Below are positions 45,501 through 58,204 of a stretch of 64,000 nucleotides of DNA, one piece after another; position 1 is the first letter of the stretch; each line of letters starts with the position of its first letter. Position numbers and translations under genes: made by a program. Under the pieces are notes generated by a model that was not told where the DNA came from, ran no database searches, and worked only from the letters and a program-made list of their open reading frames with translations. Origin of the DNA: Halicephalobus mephisto (taxonomy: Eukaryota; Nematoda; Chromadorea; Rhabditida; Panagrolaimidae); NCBI GenBank assembly GCA_009193035.1, contig SWDT01000095.1:124001-188000 (forward strand). Direction: 5' to 3'.

Positions 45501-48046
45501 AATATTTTTTACAGTAATCTAATAAATTAGAAAGTACTTTTTTATTTTTCTACAGTAACTTAATAAATTTAAAAAGTACTTTTTTACAGTAATCTAGTGC
45601 ACCTTTTTCACATTTAATTAATATTTTAGAAAATTTCCACTTTTTGAAATTAATGAATTTAATAAAAAATTTTAAATAGAAATTTATTTTTCATTGAAAG
45701 TCCTAAATATTCAGGATCAATTAAAGTTCTCATTTTCATACTAGTATTGAGATCTATAAAAAGACGTCAAAATTAAAATAAAATCCGCACTTTGCTTGCA
45801 ACATACAGGCAGATCGGTCGGTATTTTTATATTTATATTTATGAAAATTTAAAAAATCAAAGTTAAAATCCGCACTTTGCTTGCAACATTCTGGCAGATC
45901 GGTCAGCATCTCTATGTTTACATCTATGAAAATTAAAAAATCAAAGTCAAAATCCGCACTTTGCCCGCAACATCCGGACTAACTGATTTATCTAATTATT
46001 GTGAAAAGATTAAATTTAGATTTTGATGTCGGCCTTTTTATAGACCTAGGCACAGGTGTGTAACTAGGACATTTTCCGTGTTTTCCATAAAATCAAAAAT
46101 CGTCGCTCGTGCTTTCCCGAATGTCCCATAAATCAAAACGAAAGCAAATGATTTTTTGAAACTTTTCAGAATTTTTAGACACAAACAAAAAAGTTATTTT
46201 TCAATAAAATTTTCAAATTGCAATCAGTGGATAAAATTTAGGGATTTTCTGAATTTTAAAAAATGAAAATTTTAATTTTTTTTTCAATTAAAAAATTTCC
46301 AAAATTCACATTTTTAAAAATTTTTAAAGATTTTTATTTTTATTTTTTATTATAATTGGAGTTTTGTAAAATAACAAAAATCATTCAATTTTCGATTTAA
46401 ATTTAAAAAATTTTTAAAGATGATCCAAATCCTCCCTGAGGCGATTTGGCTTTTTGGAAGACGTTGGATTTCGATCTTTTGTCGAACAAGATTTTGTTTT
46501 ACTGTACTTATGTGAGGAAGATTTACATTTTTGAGCAATTAGAAAAGATTATTCAGATCCCCCTGTGGCATAGTAGTCTCTCAGGTCTTAGATGTCGATG
46601 AATATTAACAATTAAACCGTTCAATTACAATTTAGAAATTTCACAATTTTAAAAAATCGATAAAAATGATCCAAATCCTCCCTGAGGTAATTTGACTTTT
46701 TGAAAGACGTTGAAATTCGATGTTAAATTTAATTATAAAAAAGTCATTTCGAACATTTGATGAAGATGATCCAAATTTAATTATTTTTTAAAAAACTCAC
46801 CCTCGGGATAACAGTGTCCATCTTGGGCCAGTTGCTGGGCCAATCGTTCCACCAACGTTCGGTGTCACGCCAGAACTGAAAGAAGATTATTGGATTCGAA
46901 TATCGATCAATTGGAACTTTGTATTCCGAAATACACCGAATAATGAATAGTTTCTTTCAAAATTCAAAACACTCAAAAATTTTGAATTTTTTTTTCGTCA
47001 AAACAGGAAAACCATACTTGTGGCTTTCCGGAAAAAGAAAATCCGAAAACAAGCGATTTGAAAAACGTACAATTATGCAAAACTGAAAATATTGAAATTT
47101 AAAAAAATTTCTTAATTAATTTTATAATTATTAAAAAAAATAAATTTATCTAAAAAATTTACACTTTTTTAAAAATAATAAATTTATTTAAAAAAATTTG
47201 AAAATAATAAATTTATTTAAAAAAATTTGAAAATAATAATTTTTTTAAAAATAAATTTTTTGTCGAAAAAGAAATTCCAAAAAAGAGGAAATCGCCTCTC
47301 AATCGATCCGTTCCGGATTTTGACAATTTTTAGGGTTGAATAACTTTCTGAATTTAGGCAAATTGGGATGTTCCAGTTACTTTATTATTCTGTTGCTTTT
47401 AAGGATACGGTAAATGGTTATTTTCCGACATTATTGAATTAATAAAAAATTTCTACTTTTCCTGTACTAAACAGTTTTCGATTAACGAAAATTGTAAAAT
47501 ATATTTATTATTATTTAAATTTAAAAAGTAAAAGTTGCTCAACTTTGGGTCTTGACACGAAAAAATGCATTCGATTTTTTAGAATTAAAAATATTTTTAA
47601 ATTATTTTGTTTTTTAATAAAAATAAAAAATATTTAAAAAAGTATTAAAAATAGCATCAAAATCCACGGAACCGTCGTTCGTGCCGGGACCGAAAGTAAA
47701 CAACTTGATCCATCTTTAACCAAAAACCTATTCAAATACTTTTCTAACTTTTACTTCGAAATAAAAGAAATTGTTTAAAAATAATGATTTTTTATTTTTC
47801 AAGAAACACCGAAAGTAAATTTGTTTTTTTACTTTGGAGCTGAATGGGGCGTTTCTGGAAGGTATTTGGAAAAATTAAAACAATAAGTTGACGAAGGAAA
47901 TTGGGACTTACTCGGTCGATGAGTTCCCTGGGGGATGGCCAATCCAGAGGCCAATCATCCCATCTACGGGACAATCTGTCGTTCCAGAAGGGATCTCGAC
48001 GAAGAGCCCAATCGTCGTCACGCCAACGGGAAGATACAAGAGCCAT
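42539..48046 (-). CDS. hsp-25: Small heat-shock (alpha-crystallin) protein, HSP-25 type, two alternative starts
   Basis: Shared minus-strand exons are 44491..44342, 44247..44085 and 42993..42539. The long form begins 48046..47912, 46875..46801, then joins an internal TTTGCAG acceptor to use 44934..44749 (387 aa). The short-start form begins at 45159 and uses 45159..44749 (392 aa). The alpha-crystallin domain runs from ~WRDLYPRWAEPIF through FAVDIDTYQFKPEELQ, LLIEGRHED, YFIRKYQLPSDV, to GHLLVEAPKRP. A C-terminal MIPIEG supplies the I-x-I motif. A 150-residue disordered Ser/Arg/Tyr-rich tail follows. The alternative N-termini are Trp/Arg/Asp-rich. Such proteins are ATP-independent chaperones; worm HSP-25 is associated with body-wall muscle and pharynx. 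The symbol is by family resemblance. Confidence 0.82.
45770..45985. repeat. ~80-bp satellite, three copies (hsp-25 intron)
   Basis: The unit contains AAAATCCGCACTTTGCTTGC, AACAT, then GGCAGATCGGTC, three times. It is related to the satellite at 22.6 kb and 49.9 kb. Confidence 0.8.
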
Positions 48047-49070
48047 CGTGTTTGTTGAAATTCAACCTAAAAATTTGTATAAAAATAAATTTTTATAATT
48101 AAAAAATCACGGCAATTTTCGAAATTTTTCCATACAAAACCAGGTTTTTTTAATTCAAAAAATCAATTCTAACTAAAGTCAATTTTCGTTTTTTACATAT
48201 TTATGACGAAATTTTAAAAAATAAAAAAATTTAAAATTTAAAATTTAAAATTTCGAAATTTAAAAATTACCGTAATTATCAATGGAAATTTATCGAATAA
48301 TTTTTTTATAAATGAAATAAAATAAAATTATTTTTTTTGAGTGACTTTTGGACAATCTTCAAAAAACGAAACAAGAGACTTTTTTCAATTTTTTTCGAAA
48401 TCAATTCAAAAACGAAAGACAGATCAGCTGAGCCTAAAATTGCTCAATTTTCAACCATAAAATACAAAATAAAAAATAGTTTGTTGACATTTTTGAAAAT
48501 GACAGGAAAATTTCAATTGGGTAAATTTCGAAAAAATTTTACTTTTAGATACTGTAGACTGGTGGTGTTCTAACTAAGTCCTCCCCCGTGGAACACCTCC
48601 CTTTTATAACCCTTGACCCGATGATCAAAGTTCCGAAGGCCAGTCATTCCACAAAAACAAACGAACAAAAAAATTCTAAGTTGGGCGGAGTTTTGATTTT
48701 TCTCGATTTTTCTCCAAATTAAAGAAAATATTTAAATTTCGAAAATTCCCATATTTGTGGAATTATGAAATTAATATTTTTTGAGGAAACGCCTAAGGGA
48801 AAATAAGAACGTTCTGGAACCGATGAGTAATACCACAAGTGATCGAAAATGGAATGTGTTCAAATTTGGGTGTAGATTGACGTCAAAAATGTCTCTCGTA
48901 CGACATTCGGGAGCAATGAGTAATGCTTTTGTGGTCTTGACAAATTCAAAAATTTACACAGTTCCTAATTGACAAAAAAAACAAAAAATAAATTTTATTC
49001 AATCGATTACAAAAGATTAAAAATATATTTTTTCATAGTTTTGATTGGAAATGATAATTTTGAAGACTTC
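48047..49070. other. Upstream region of hsp-25 long isoform
   Basis: No gene is seen. A TATA box lies at 48601-48608 in a local GC-richer patch (48570-48620). Confidence 0.45.
48601..48608 (-). promoter_or_regulatory. TATA box (TATAAAAG) for hsp-25 long isoform
   Basis: The minus strand reads GGGTTATAAAAGGGAGGTGT. It is the only GC-flanked TATAAAAG upstream of the first long-isoform exon (48046). A TSS ~48575 is predicted, which implies a ~500-nt 5'UTR or a 5'UTR intron. Confidence 0.4.
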
Positions 49071-49074
49071 TTGG

Positions 49075-49500
49075 TCTTGAATGGAAATTAAATACAAAAT
49101 AAAATTCCCACTCAGGACCATAAAAAAATAATTTTGTTACTTTTTAGTCCTGAGTGGAAATTTTATAGAAAATAATTTTTTTACTTTTTGGTCCTGAGTG
49201 GAAATTTTATAGAAAACAATTTTTTTACACTTTTTAGTCTTGAATGGAAATTTTTTTTAAATTTTCTAATTTCCATTCAGGACCATAAAAAAATAATTTT
49301 TTTACACTTTTTAGTCCTGAGTGGAAATTTTATTTTTTTTAAATTTTCTAATTTCCACTCAGGACCATAAAAAAGTAATTTTTTTACACTTTTTGGTCTT
49401 GAATGGAAATTTAACTTAATTTACTTTCTTCCATGATCCTGAGTGGAAATTTCACTTTTTACTATTTTTCATATTTTTCCACCCAAGACCACCAAAATGA
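49075..49500. repeat. Inverted minisatellite of GGTCCTGAGTGGAAATTT units
   Basis: About nine units alternate orientation (TTTTGGTCCTGAGTGGAAAT and ATTTCCACTCAGGACCATAA), separated by A/T stretches. They can form hairpins. Related single or paired units occur at 5.6, 7.1 and 57.8-57.95 kb. Confidence 0.85.
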
Positions 49501-49869
49501 CTTCTTTAAAATTTTTTTCATCTAATTTTAAATTAAAATTTCCGACATAAATTTTGCATATTGGCCGATTGACGTTCATTTTTTGAATTTTTTGATTTTT
49601 TTATTATGTCTCTAATGTCTTAATTGATTTTTGACTGAAAAGTGAATTAAAATTTGAAAAAGTTAAACAGTCCATTAAAACGTAGCCCCAGGACATGTTC
49701 CTAATGGCCAAGGGTGATTCAGAGGTCTTTCGGAATGTCCTGTGAAAATTCATTTTTCATTTTTCAAAAGTCTAGGAATTTTTATAAAAAATGATTTTTA
49801 TTTTCGCGACAAAATTTAATATTGAGATCTGTAAAATGGTTAACATCAAAATTAAATTTAATCTTCATA

Positions 49870-50310
49870 TAACAATTAAATAGAATAATTAGGCTGAATC
49901 TTGCAGGCAAATTTTAGGTTTAATTTTGATTTTGAAATACTTACAGATATAAATGTAAAAATTCGACTGATTTAGATGGATGTTACAAACAAATTTTAGG
50001 TTTAATTTTGATTTCGAAATACTTACAGATATAAATGTAAAAATTCAACTGATTTAGATGAATGTTACAAACAAATTTTAGGTTTAATTTTGATTTCGAA
50101 ATACTTACAGATATAAATGTAAAAATTCGACTGATTTAGATGAATGTTACAAACAAATTTCAGGTTTAATTTTGATTTCGAAATAATTACAGATGTAAAT
50201 GTAAAAATTCGACTGATTTAGATGAATGTTACAAACAAACTGTAGATTTTATTTTGACGTTGACCTACTTGCCCCAATATTGCATGCAATTTGCGGATTT
50301 TGTTTCGACA
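49870..50310. repeat. ~86-bp satellite, four to five copies
   Basis: A unit containing ACAAATTTTAGGTTTAATTT, TACAGATATAAATGTAAAAA and TCGACTGATTTAGATGAATG repeats head to tail. The copies from 49920 to 50230 are highly similar, implying recent amplification. Confidence 0.9.
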
Positions 50311-52101
50311 TCGACAACTTTATAAACTTCGCAAAATATAGGTTTTTATTTCTATTAAATTCAAAAAACTCCCATTCTACAGTAATCAAATGACAGAATG
50401 GACCAAAAATAATCATTTATAACAAATTATTTCCAATTATACAAATTACCGTATTTTGACGAAATTAGTTTTTTTTTGGATTCGATAAATAAATGTTTTT
50501 TAAATAATTTAAAATTTTTAAAGCTCTTTTACAAAAAATTTAAAATATTAATTTGAATTTTTTAAAGTTATTAATTATTGCTACATTTAGTACAGAAAGC
50601 AGTGAAAAAATCAAATTTTTAAATCTTCAAAAAAATTAAACTTTAAAAAAATTATTTTTAAATTTATTTTTATTAAAATTTAAATTTAAAAAAATTATTT
50701 TTATTAAAAATTTATTTTTTAAAATATCGATTTTCAGTAAAATTTAAAGTTTTTGATTCATCTAAACTGGAAATGTTTATTTCTCAATTAAATTCATATT
50801 TGTTAAAATCCAATTTGTTGAAAAAATCAAATACGGAAATGAGTCATTGAAAAAAATAAAATTAAACGAAATTCCAGTTTTCCCTCACCTTTGACATCAA
50901 AGGTTCGATTTCCACTTAAATTATTTCCGAAAAACTTAACGGAGAATTATTGTTTGGACTGATCACGGTGGAGACCAAAGATGGTGTGTGTGATTTGTGA
51001 GTCAGGTTTTCCTTTGAGAAAAAATAGAAAAATAAATGAGGAAATTTGTCTAGTGTTTGGGTACTTGAAGGAGATTAGGGGCTGGAGTGGAGGAATTTTC
51101 CAGAACCTTCGGAAGTTAAATACATCAAGAAATTTGTTTTAAAAAACTTTGTTAATTAAAGGAATTATTTTTGAAGATTTCAGGATTAATCTGATCTTGA
51201 AAAAAATTAGTTTTAATTTTTGAGTAAATTCCGAAAATTATATTTTTTAATAAATTTGAAAATTCCGAAAATTATATTTTTTAATAAATTTGAAAATTCC
51301 GAAAATTATATTTTTAAATAAATTTTAAAATTCTGAAAATTATATTTTTAAATAAATTTGAAAATTTTGAAAATTATATTTTTAAATAAATTTGAAAATT
51401 AAAAAATAATTTTTCTATAATAAAATATTAAATTTAAAAACTAAAAAAATTTCAAGCAAAATAATCAAAATCCAATTTTACGTGGACGGCGATTTTACAA
51501 TTTAATTTTCTCGATATTTTTGGAAAATTATTTTTATAAAAATAAAAAACAACATATTTATAAATTACGAAACATACATATATAAACAGATTTGTCCATT
51601 ATTGATTCCGATCTGGGTTTTGTCAAAATCTGTTGTTTTTCATATATTTCGAAATTTGTCAGTTAACTGTTTACAAATGTTTCTTTATTTTTTTCGAATT
51701 ATGAATATCATTTTTGAAACAATTTTGTACTTGAATAATTTTTCCGCATTGAGATTCAAACAATTAACAAAGCACCAAATTTTTAATTTTTAATTTTTAA
51801 TAAATATATAAAATTTTATAAAATTACACAATACTATGGAAATTTTGGAACAGTTTTTGAAACTTTTTAGAATTTTATAAATTTTTAATTTTTTAAAATT
51901 TAATATTTTTTAAAATTTAATATTTTTTGAAATTTTATAAATTTTCTGATTTTTTAGAATTTTATAAATTTTTAATTTTTAATAGGATTTTTCTCGAATA
52001 AATTCGAATTACGTTGAAAATTTCTTGAAACTTACTAAATCTCAATCCGGGAAAATTTTAAAATTATTTTTTAACGATATATTGATGTAGAAAATAAGAA
52101 T
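50311..52101. repeat. AT-rich intergenic region with ~36-bp tandem repeat
   Basis: At about 51225-51410, five copies of a unit like ATTCCGAAAATTATATTTTT plus AATAAATTTGAAA are seen. The remainder is low complexity (for example 51840-51990 TTTTTAAAATTTAATA). A patch at 50880-51120 is less AT-rich but not convincingly coding. Confidence 0.6.
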
Positions 52102-55100
52102 CTACCCACTACACATGACACAGTGTTCTTCTTCTTCGGAAGTGGAATTATTTTTAAATTCTTCATTAACTTTTAATTGATGAATTCTTTGATCGTTGAA
52201 GTTTTCAGAATGAGTTTCATTTTTGTTGCTTGGAAATTCGCCAGTGGTTGTTTCTTTTAAGATCAGTTTATCCACCGTGAATTTGACGGCATCGACAGCG
52301 GGTCGAGATCGGAGATAATACATCCCAGTTTTAAGGCCCTGGAAAACAAATATTACTGTATTCACTTTAGTACTTTATCGACCCGTTTCCAAAGCAAAAT
52401 AACAATGTATAATTAAATTAGATGCATAATAGTTAACTTATGTCTAATATCTTACAACACACTAAAAAAATACATTAAAACAGCTCTAATTTATCGGATA
52501 CATTGAATTAATGCATTGATATTACACTTAACGCATCGGTACATTGAATATAATGTATCTATTACATCAGAGCGGGTTTAATATATCGATATATTAGATA
52601 GAACGTATCTACTAAATCAGAACCGTTTTAATGTATCCTTTCATTACAGACAATCCACTGATATTACACTTAACGTATCAGTACATTGAATATAATGTAT
52701 CTACTACATCAGAGCTGGTTTAATATATCGATATATTAGATAGAACGTATTGATATTACACTTAACACATCGATATATTGGATACAATATATATACTACA
52801 TAAGAATTGTTTTATTTTATCTATATATATTATATCGTGTACTTATTTTTCGTATGCAACGATATAAAGAGGATTAAACTTTCTAGAATCCTGATATAGA
52901 AAAAAAACATTAAAATGGGTCTGCTGTATCAATACATCGAACATAATTTATCCGGTACCTCAGAGGCGTTTTGATGTATTTATACATTATGCATCATGTA
53001 TCTTTTTGTGTAAAATATTACAGTAATTAATAACTCTATTTTTACTATTATTCAAGTATGTAAAAGCTTTATCAGTTTTATAAAGAAAATTAAAGTTATT
53101 TAAATTTAAAAAATTAATTTTTAAAGAATTTCAATTTTTTCCAAATCCTGCTGAATGAGAATAGAAATTTAGAAAAGTTGAAAATAAGTTTTAAAATTTA
53201 TTTTTTAAAAATTGAAGATTTGATTTAATTTTTTAATAAAAAAGAATTTTTAAATTTTTCATTTTCTGTGCCCAGTTTTCGAAGATGAAAAAAATCGGAC
53301 TTACAGTTTCCCAAGCATGGAAGTGCATAGAAGTGCACTTTCCATAAGAAGGCTCGGCTAGATGAAGATTCAGACTTTGTGAATGGTCGATGAAAGCCCC
53401 ACGATCAGCGGCCATGTCGATGATGTCTTTTTGGCTTATCTCCCAGACGGTTTTGTAGATTTCCTTTATTTTCTGAGGGATGTTGGGGAGAGTTTGAACA
53501 GATCCTTCGTTGGCGATAAGTTGATTTTTGGTGTTGTTGTTCCAAAGACCGAGATTCACGAGATCCCTGACGAGATGAGGATTCAGAACTTGGAAATCCC
53601 CGGAAAGAACACGACGACTGTAGACGTTGCTGGTGTACGGTTCGATGGATTCGTTATTCCCGAGGATCTGGGCAGTACAGGAGGTGGGCATGATGGCCGT
53701 CAGAAGGCTGTTCCTCAGGCCATGTCGGGCAATTTTGGATTTCAAACAAGTCCAATCCTAAAAATTAAAAAATTAAAATAACTTTCGTTTGAAAAATTCC
53801 TAATTTTCTTTATTTTTGAGTTTTTTACATAAATTACAATTTTAAGAATTTTTTTGTTTAATTATTAAAAATTTAATTTTAATGAATTTTTGTATTTTAA
53901 AAATAACTAATTTTCGAAATTATTTAAAAATAAAAATATTCCAAAGATTCATCAGTTTAAAGTGTTTTATAAAATTTAATTCTTAGTAAAGTAAAAATAA
54001 GATATGAGGTACTGTAGAATTTTATTTATTAACGACAGAAACTGGATTTTTTAGATCGCTAATTGTCGGATCGTCGTGGGATTTCTGATCCACGTGGAGA
54101 TGAGAAAGAAGCAAAAATTGATTTACTGAGCCCGGAGACACGAGATACAAAATAATTAACTGCGAAATCACTTAGTTTCTCTCGAACGCACAATTGTGAG
54201 TCTCTCGGTAGCCTCAGGGTACTTCCCTTCGGGACCAGCACTGCGCGGGTTTGCGTTCAAATAAACAGGTGCATTATCCAACACTAATTAAGGATTTCTG
54301 AAAGACAGATTCTATGATTGAAACTACTTAAGATCAACTTAAAATTTAAAAAATATTTTAATAGTTAGAACGCCAAACTAACTTCTACAACAAAGCCCCT
54401 GCTGGTCATGATAATTCGGCTATTTTCAATGTGAATCGAAATTCGCTCCAGAAGTAACCGAAAAAAATAATCCTGGGATTTTTCTAATTAAAATTATTCC
54501 TTAATTTTCTATCATTATTGAAATTATACTTACTGTAGGGGGATTTTTGTAAGAAATAGCCCCTGATCGAGTTTTATAAAACATAAACCCCTTCAGAGCC
54601 TGATATAAAATGTTGAAAACTATTCTAATCCCGGGCTTTCCCAGTTAATTTTCTAATAATGAATTAATTTTTGATTTTAAAATGACCTATAATATTTCCC
54701 GATGTAAAGAATGCTCCGATCGGTTGATCCATAAGAATCTTACCCAAAGTTCTGTAGGAACGACTCCCCATAAATCATACTGTAGCAGTCCTTTACTTAC
54801 TGGAGATCCTTGGTAGCTTTCGTAAGGCCCGTCTTTCTCGGCCAATTCACAACTGGCTTCCAGAGCGCCGTAGTAGATTGTTTCAAAAATGTTCTTATTC
54901 AGCAATCTGGCTTGAGGAGATGTGAATGGATACCTCATCATCTGGAATACATCAGCCAGACCCTGGACTCCAATGGCAATCGGTCTGTGTCTCTTGTTGC
55001 TTCTTTCTGCCTCAGGCACAGGGTACTGGTTCACGTCGATGATTTTGTTGAGGTTTTTGGTGACGATTTGAGAGATTTTCCGGAGCATTTGGAAATTGAA

Positions 55101-58100
55101 ATTGCAGTTGTCTTTGTCGACAAATCGGGGAAGAGCGATGGAAGCAACATTGCAGCAGGCAACCTCCTCAGACGAAGAGTACTCAATGACTTCTGTGCAG
55201 AGATTAGTCCCTTTGATAGTTCCCAGATTCTGCTGGTTGCTTTTCTTGTTGCAGGCGTCTTTGTACATCATGTAAGGGGTCCCGGTTTCGATCTGCGAAG
55301 ACACAATAGCTTTCCAGATTTCTCGAGCCTGGATTTGCTTGCGGAATCTGCCTTGTTTTTCATAGTTGCAGTAGAGTTCTTCAAAGTCTTGTCCAAAAGC
55401 ATCCTCAAGTCCAGGGCATTCGTAAGGACACATGAGGGACCAGACCTGATCGGATTTAACTCTTTTCATGAACAAGTCAGGGATCCAGAGACCGTAAAAA
55501 AGATCCCGAGCTCGCTGTTCCTCAGAACCCCCGGTGTTCTTCTTCAAGTCGAGGAATTCCCTAATATCAGCATGCCAAGGTTCGAGGAAAACTGCAAAAG
55601 CTCCAGGACGCTGAAATAACTTAATGGAAATTAAAACAAATGAAATTTGCATAAATGCAAAATTTTTGAAGTTTATTTTTCAAAATTAATGATTCCAACA
55701 ATTAAAAATCAGAAGAATCACATTTTTAAGAATCAGTTTTCGAAGTTAAAAAACTATTTAATAATAAAAATCTTCATTCAAAAATATCTTAACGTTTTTT
55801 TCAAATTTTACTTTTAATAAATATTATTTAGTAAAAAGTTCAATTAGAATTTCAAACATTAATTTCTATAAAAAATGAAATATATAATTTACAATTCCTA
55901 TGTGAAAATTATTTTTTATTTATTTTATCGAAGTAGATTTTAAGCACTTCGATCCGAAAATGCAATTTGAATTTGCTCGAAATTTGGAATTCTTACATGG
56001 CAGTTTGATTTCAATAATGAGAATTTAAAAAAGTATTAGGACAGGAACTATATTAGAAAAAGACCCTGAATACTAAGGACCGTAGAATACTATAGAGTTT
56101 GAGGAGATCCTCAGTTGTCTGATGTGAGATATAATTGTTGTCTGTGCCTTATTGTTAAAGTTGAGATCGGTGATTTTCCTCCTGTTCCTATCCTAACAGA
56201 AAGAAATTATAAAAATTAGGTATTTTTAATTATTTTCAATTAATCAATGATGTCCAGTTTTGTAATTTAAGAATATCTCCACCATTTAATTGAATTTGTC
56301 AGTTATATTTGAAAACTTGAATCAATTATTATTATTCTATTTCGTAATATTCAAATTTTAAAGACTTTCAACTGACCTTGTTTCCTCCTTGTGTGACGTA
56401 TCTGGCGGTGTAGTTGAAGACCCTCAACATTGGGATGAGTCCGTCAGTAACCCCGTTGATTCCGTTGATCGGAGATCCGCAGGCCCTCACACAATGGATA
56501 TTCAATCCGATGCTAGCAGCCGATTTGGAAATTAAGGCACATTTCTCGAGGGTTTTGAAGATGCCCTCGATGGAATCCTCCATCATCGTCAGAAGGAAAC
56601 ATGAGGACAGCTGAGGTCTGTTGCTTCCGGCATTGAAGAGTGTAGCGCTGGAATGAGTGAACCAGCCCTCGGACATCATCTGGTAGGTCTCGATAACCGA
56701 AGTCATATCCCTTCCATGGATCCCAATAGATGCCCTCAGGAGCATTTCCTGAGGACGTTCAACGATTTTCCCGTTAATCTTCAGGAGATAAGACCGTTCG
56801 AGAGTCTTGAATGCAAAGTAGTTGTAGTTGTAATCTCTTTCATAATCGATACAACTATCAAGGAGGTCTGCATTTTCAATAACAATATCCAAGGTCTCCT
56901 TGCTGATCATCGGAGTGTGAGATTCACTCTTAGGGTGGTGACAGCTGTAGAGATCCTTCATGACTTGACTGAACACCCCTTTGGTCTGTCTATGAAGACA
57001 CGAAACGGCGATTCTTCCACCAAGAAGGGCGTAATCCGGATGTCGAGTAGTCAGACTGGCAGCAACTTCAGAAGCCAAGTTGTCAAGGTCGACGGTGGAG
57101 ACACCGTCGTAGATTCCGTCGACGACCTTGTTGGTGATCTCAGTCTGAAATAATGTATATGCACATATCAAGGGCAGTTCGAAGTCCAAAATTAACTAGT
57201 ATTTATTATTTTTACTTCATAAATTTCACTGAGACTTTCTTATTTCTACTTTAAAAGGCTCAAAAATCAACTTCTATAACAGGTAATGTTAAAATTATAT
57301 TATGAAATTAAAAATAAATGTTATTACAAGTGTTTCAATGTGAAAAAATACTATAAAAAGTATTGATATAGTAAGGCACAGAAGATTATTCAGTGTTAGA
57401 TACACACAAAGATCGTATATGATGAGTAATATATACGTATATCAAAGTGGTTCTGATGTATCGGACAAATTATATTCAATACATCAATATATTAAGCAAT
57501 ATTAGTAATTGTATTCAATATACTAATGCATTAAGTACGATATCAACGAATTATATTCAATGTCCTAGTGTATTGAAGACAAAATTACTGTATTGTAATC
57601 AATGTACTAGTATATTAAATATCATGCATCAGATATATGAGAACCAATTTAATATAGCTTTTTTATATGCAAATATGAAAACTCACCGGATCGACGTAAT
57701 CCATGTTCAAATCATAACAGAGATTCGTGATTCGAGATACGAATTTAGCCAAAATCAGTTTTTCTTGTCTTTCATCTACAAATATTTTTCTAGATCAGTT
57801 TCAAAAGGATGAATGGCAACCAGTTGATGTGGAAAATGACATAAGTATGATTTCCATTCAAGATCAAAAATTGATTCTTTTAAATAGATATTTTTATGAT
57901 CTTAGATAAAAACTACATGAAAGATATCATACATTCAATTTCCATTCAAGACCAAATAAAACTATTTTTAAATACTTTTTAATTTTGAATCAAAATGAAA
58001 TAAAATATATCAAACAGTTTCCACTCTGAGTAACAAATCTTCGACAAACATATTCCCAATGGTCTTGGATGCCAATCATACGTTAGATTTCGTAAATCAA

Positions 58101-58204
58101 TCAGTTTATATTTGTTTTAAAAATCTCCAACCTCTTTTGACAACGTAGATATCCTTAATCCAAACAGGATCAAATTTATCTCCACGATTACTAGTTTTAT
58201 TCAT
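52102..58204 (-). CDS. rnr-1: Ribonucleoside-diphosphate reductase large subunit (complete)
   Basis: Minus-strand exons 58204..58132, 57775..57687, 57144..56377, 55610..54744, 53757..53305 and 52338..52102 join in phase (1, then 0) and give 828 aa. The N-terminal ATP-cone is split over exons 1-2 ([31 protein letters not shown]). Catalytic residues are in place: QLSSCFLL (redox Cys ~236), TNLCTEV (Asn-446, thiyl Cys-448, Glu-450) and EVACCNVAS (second redox Cys ~462/463). Other class I landmarks are LSERWFTH-like [63 protein letters not shown] and the C-terminal Cys pair CVMC. The N-terminus is ~18 residues longer than the mammalian protein. It reduces NDPs to dNDPs with the small subunit. Introns contain several repeats, including a segment also found at 62.4 kb. 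Confidence 0.95.
52440..53015. repeat. TA-rich dispersed repeat in last rnr-1 intron
   Basis: Two or three diverged tandem copies contain ATTACACTTAACGCATCGGT, ACATTGAATATAATGTATCT and GAGCGGGTTTAATATATCGA. The ends are ACTAAAAAAATACATTAAAA and TTATGCATCATGTATCTTTT. Confidence 0.75.
54050..54260. other. GC-richer, stem-loop-bearing segment in rnr-1 intron 4
   Basis: This ~200-bp island has normal composition in an AT-rich intron, with short hairpins (GTGG...CCAC at 54077-54094; CCCTTCGGG near 54230). It is open for 60 codons on the minus strand but has no recognisable product. It could be an ncRNA or a transposon relic. Confidence 0.25.
55618..56155 (+). repeat. Segment shared with 62418-63172, copy 1 (rnr-1 intron 3)
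   Basis: Blocks AAATGAAATTTGCATAAATG, TTTAATAATAAAAATCTTCA, GCACTTCGATCCG, TTGCTCGAAATTTGGAATT and GTTTGAGGAGATCCTC occur in the same order and orientation in both copies. The match starts at the 3' edge of the exon boundary and stays within the intron. Confidence 0.9.
57340..57660. repeat. TA-rich dispersed repeat in rnr-1 intron 2
   Basis: Diverged copies of an ATTCAATATACTAATGCATT / ATATTAAGTACGATATC-type unit, related to 30.3 and 52.4 kb. Confidence 0.55.

Noticed and set aside
57447..57812. 121-codon plus ORF
   Set aside because: It translates TA-rich repeat and runs antisense through the rnr-1 ATP-cone exon.
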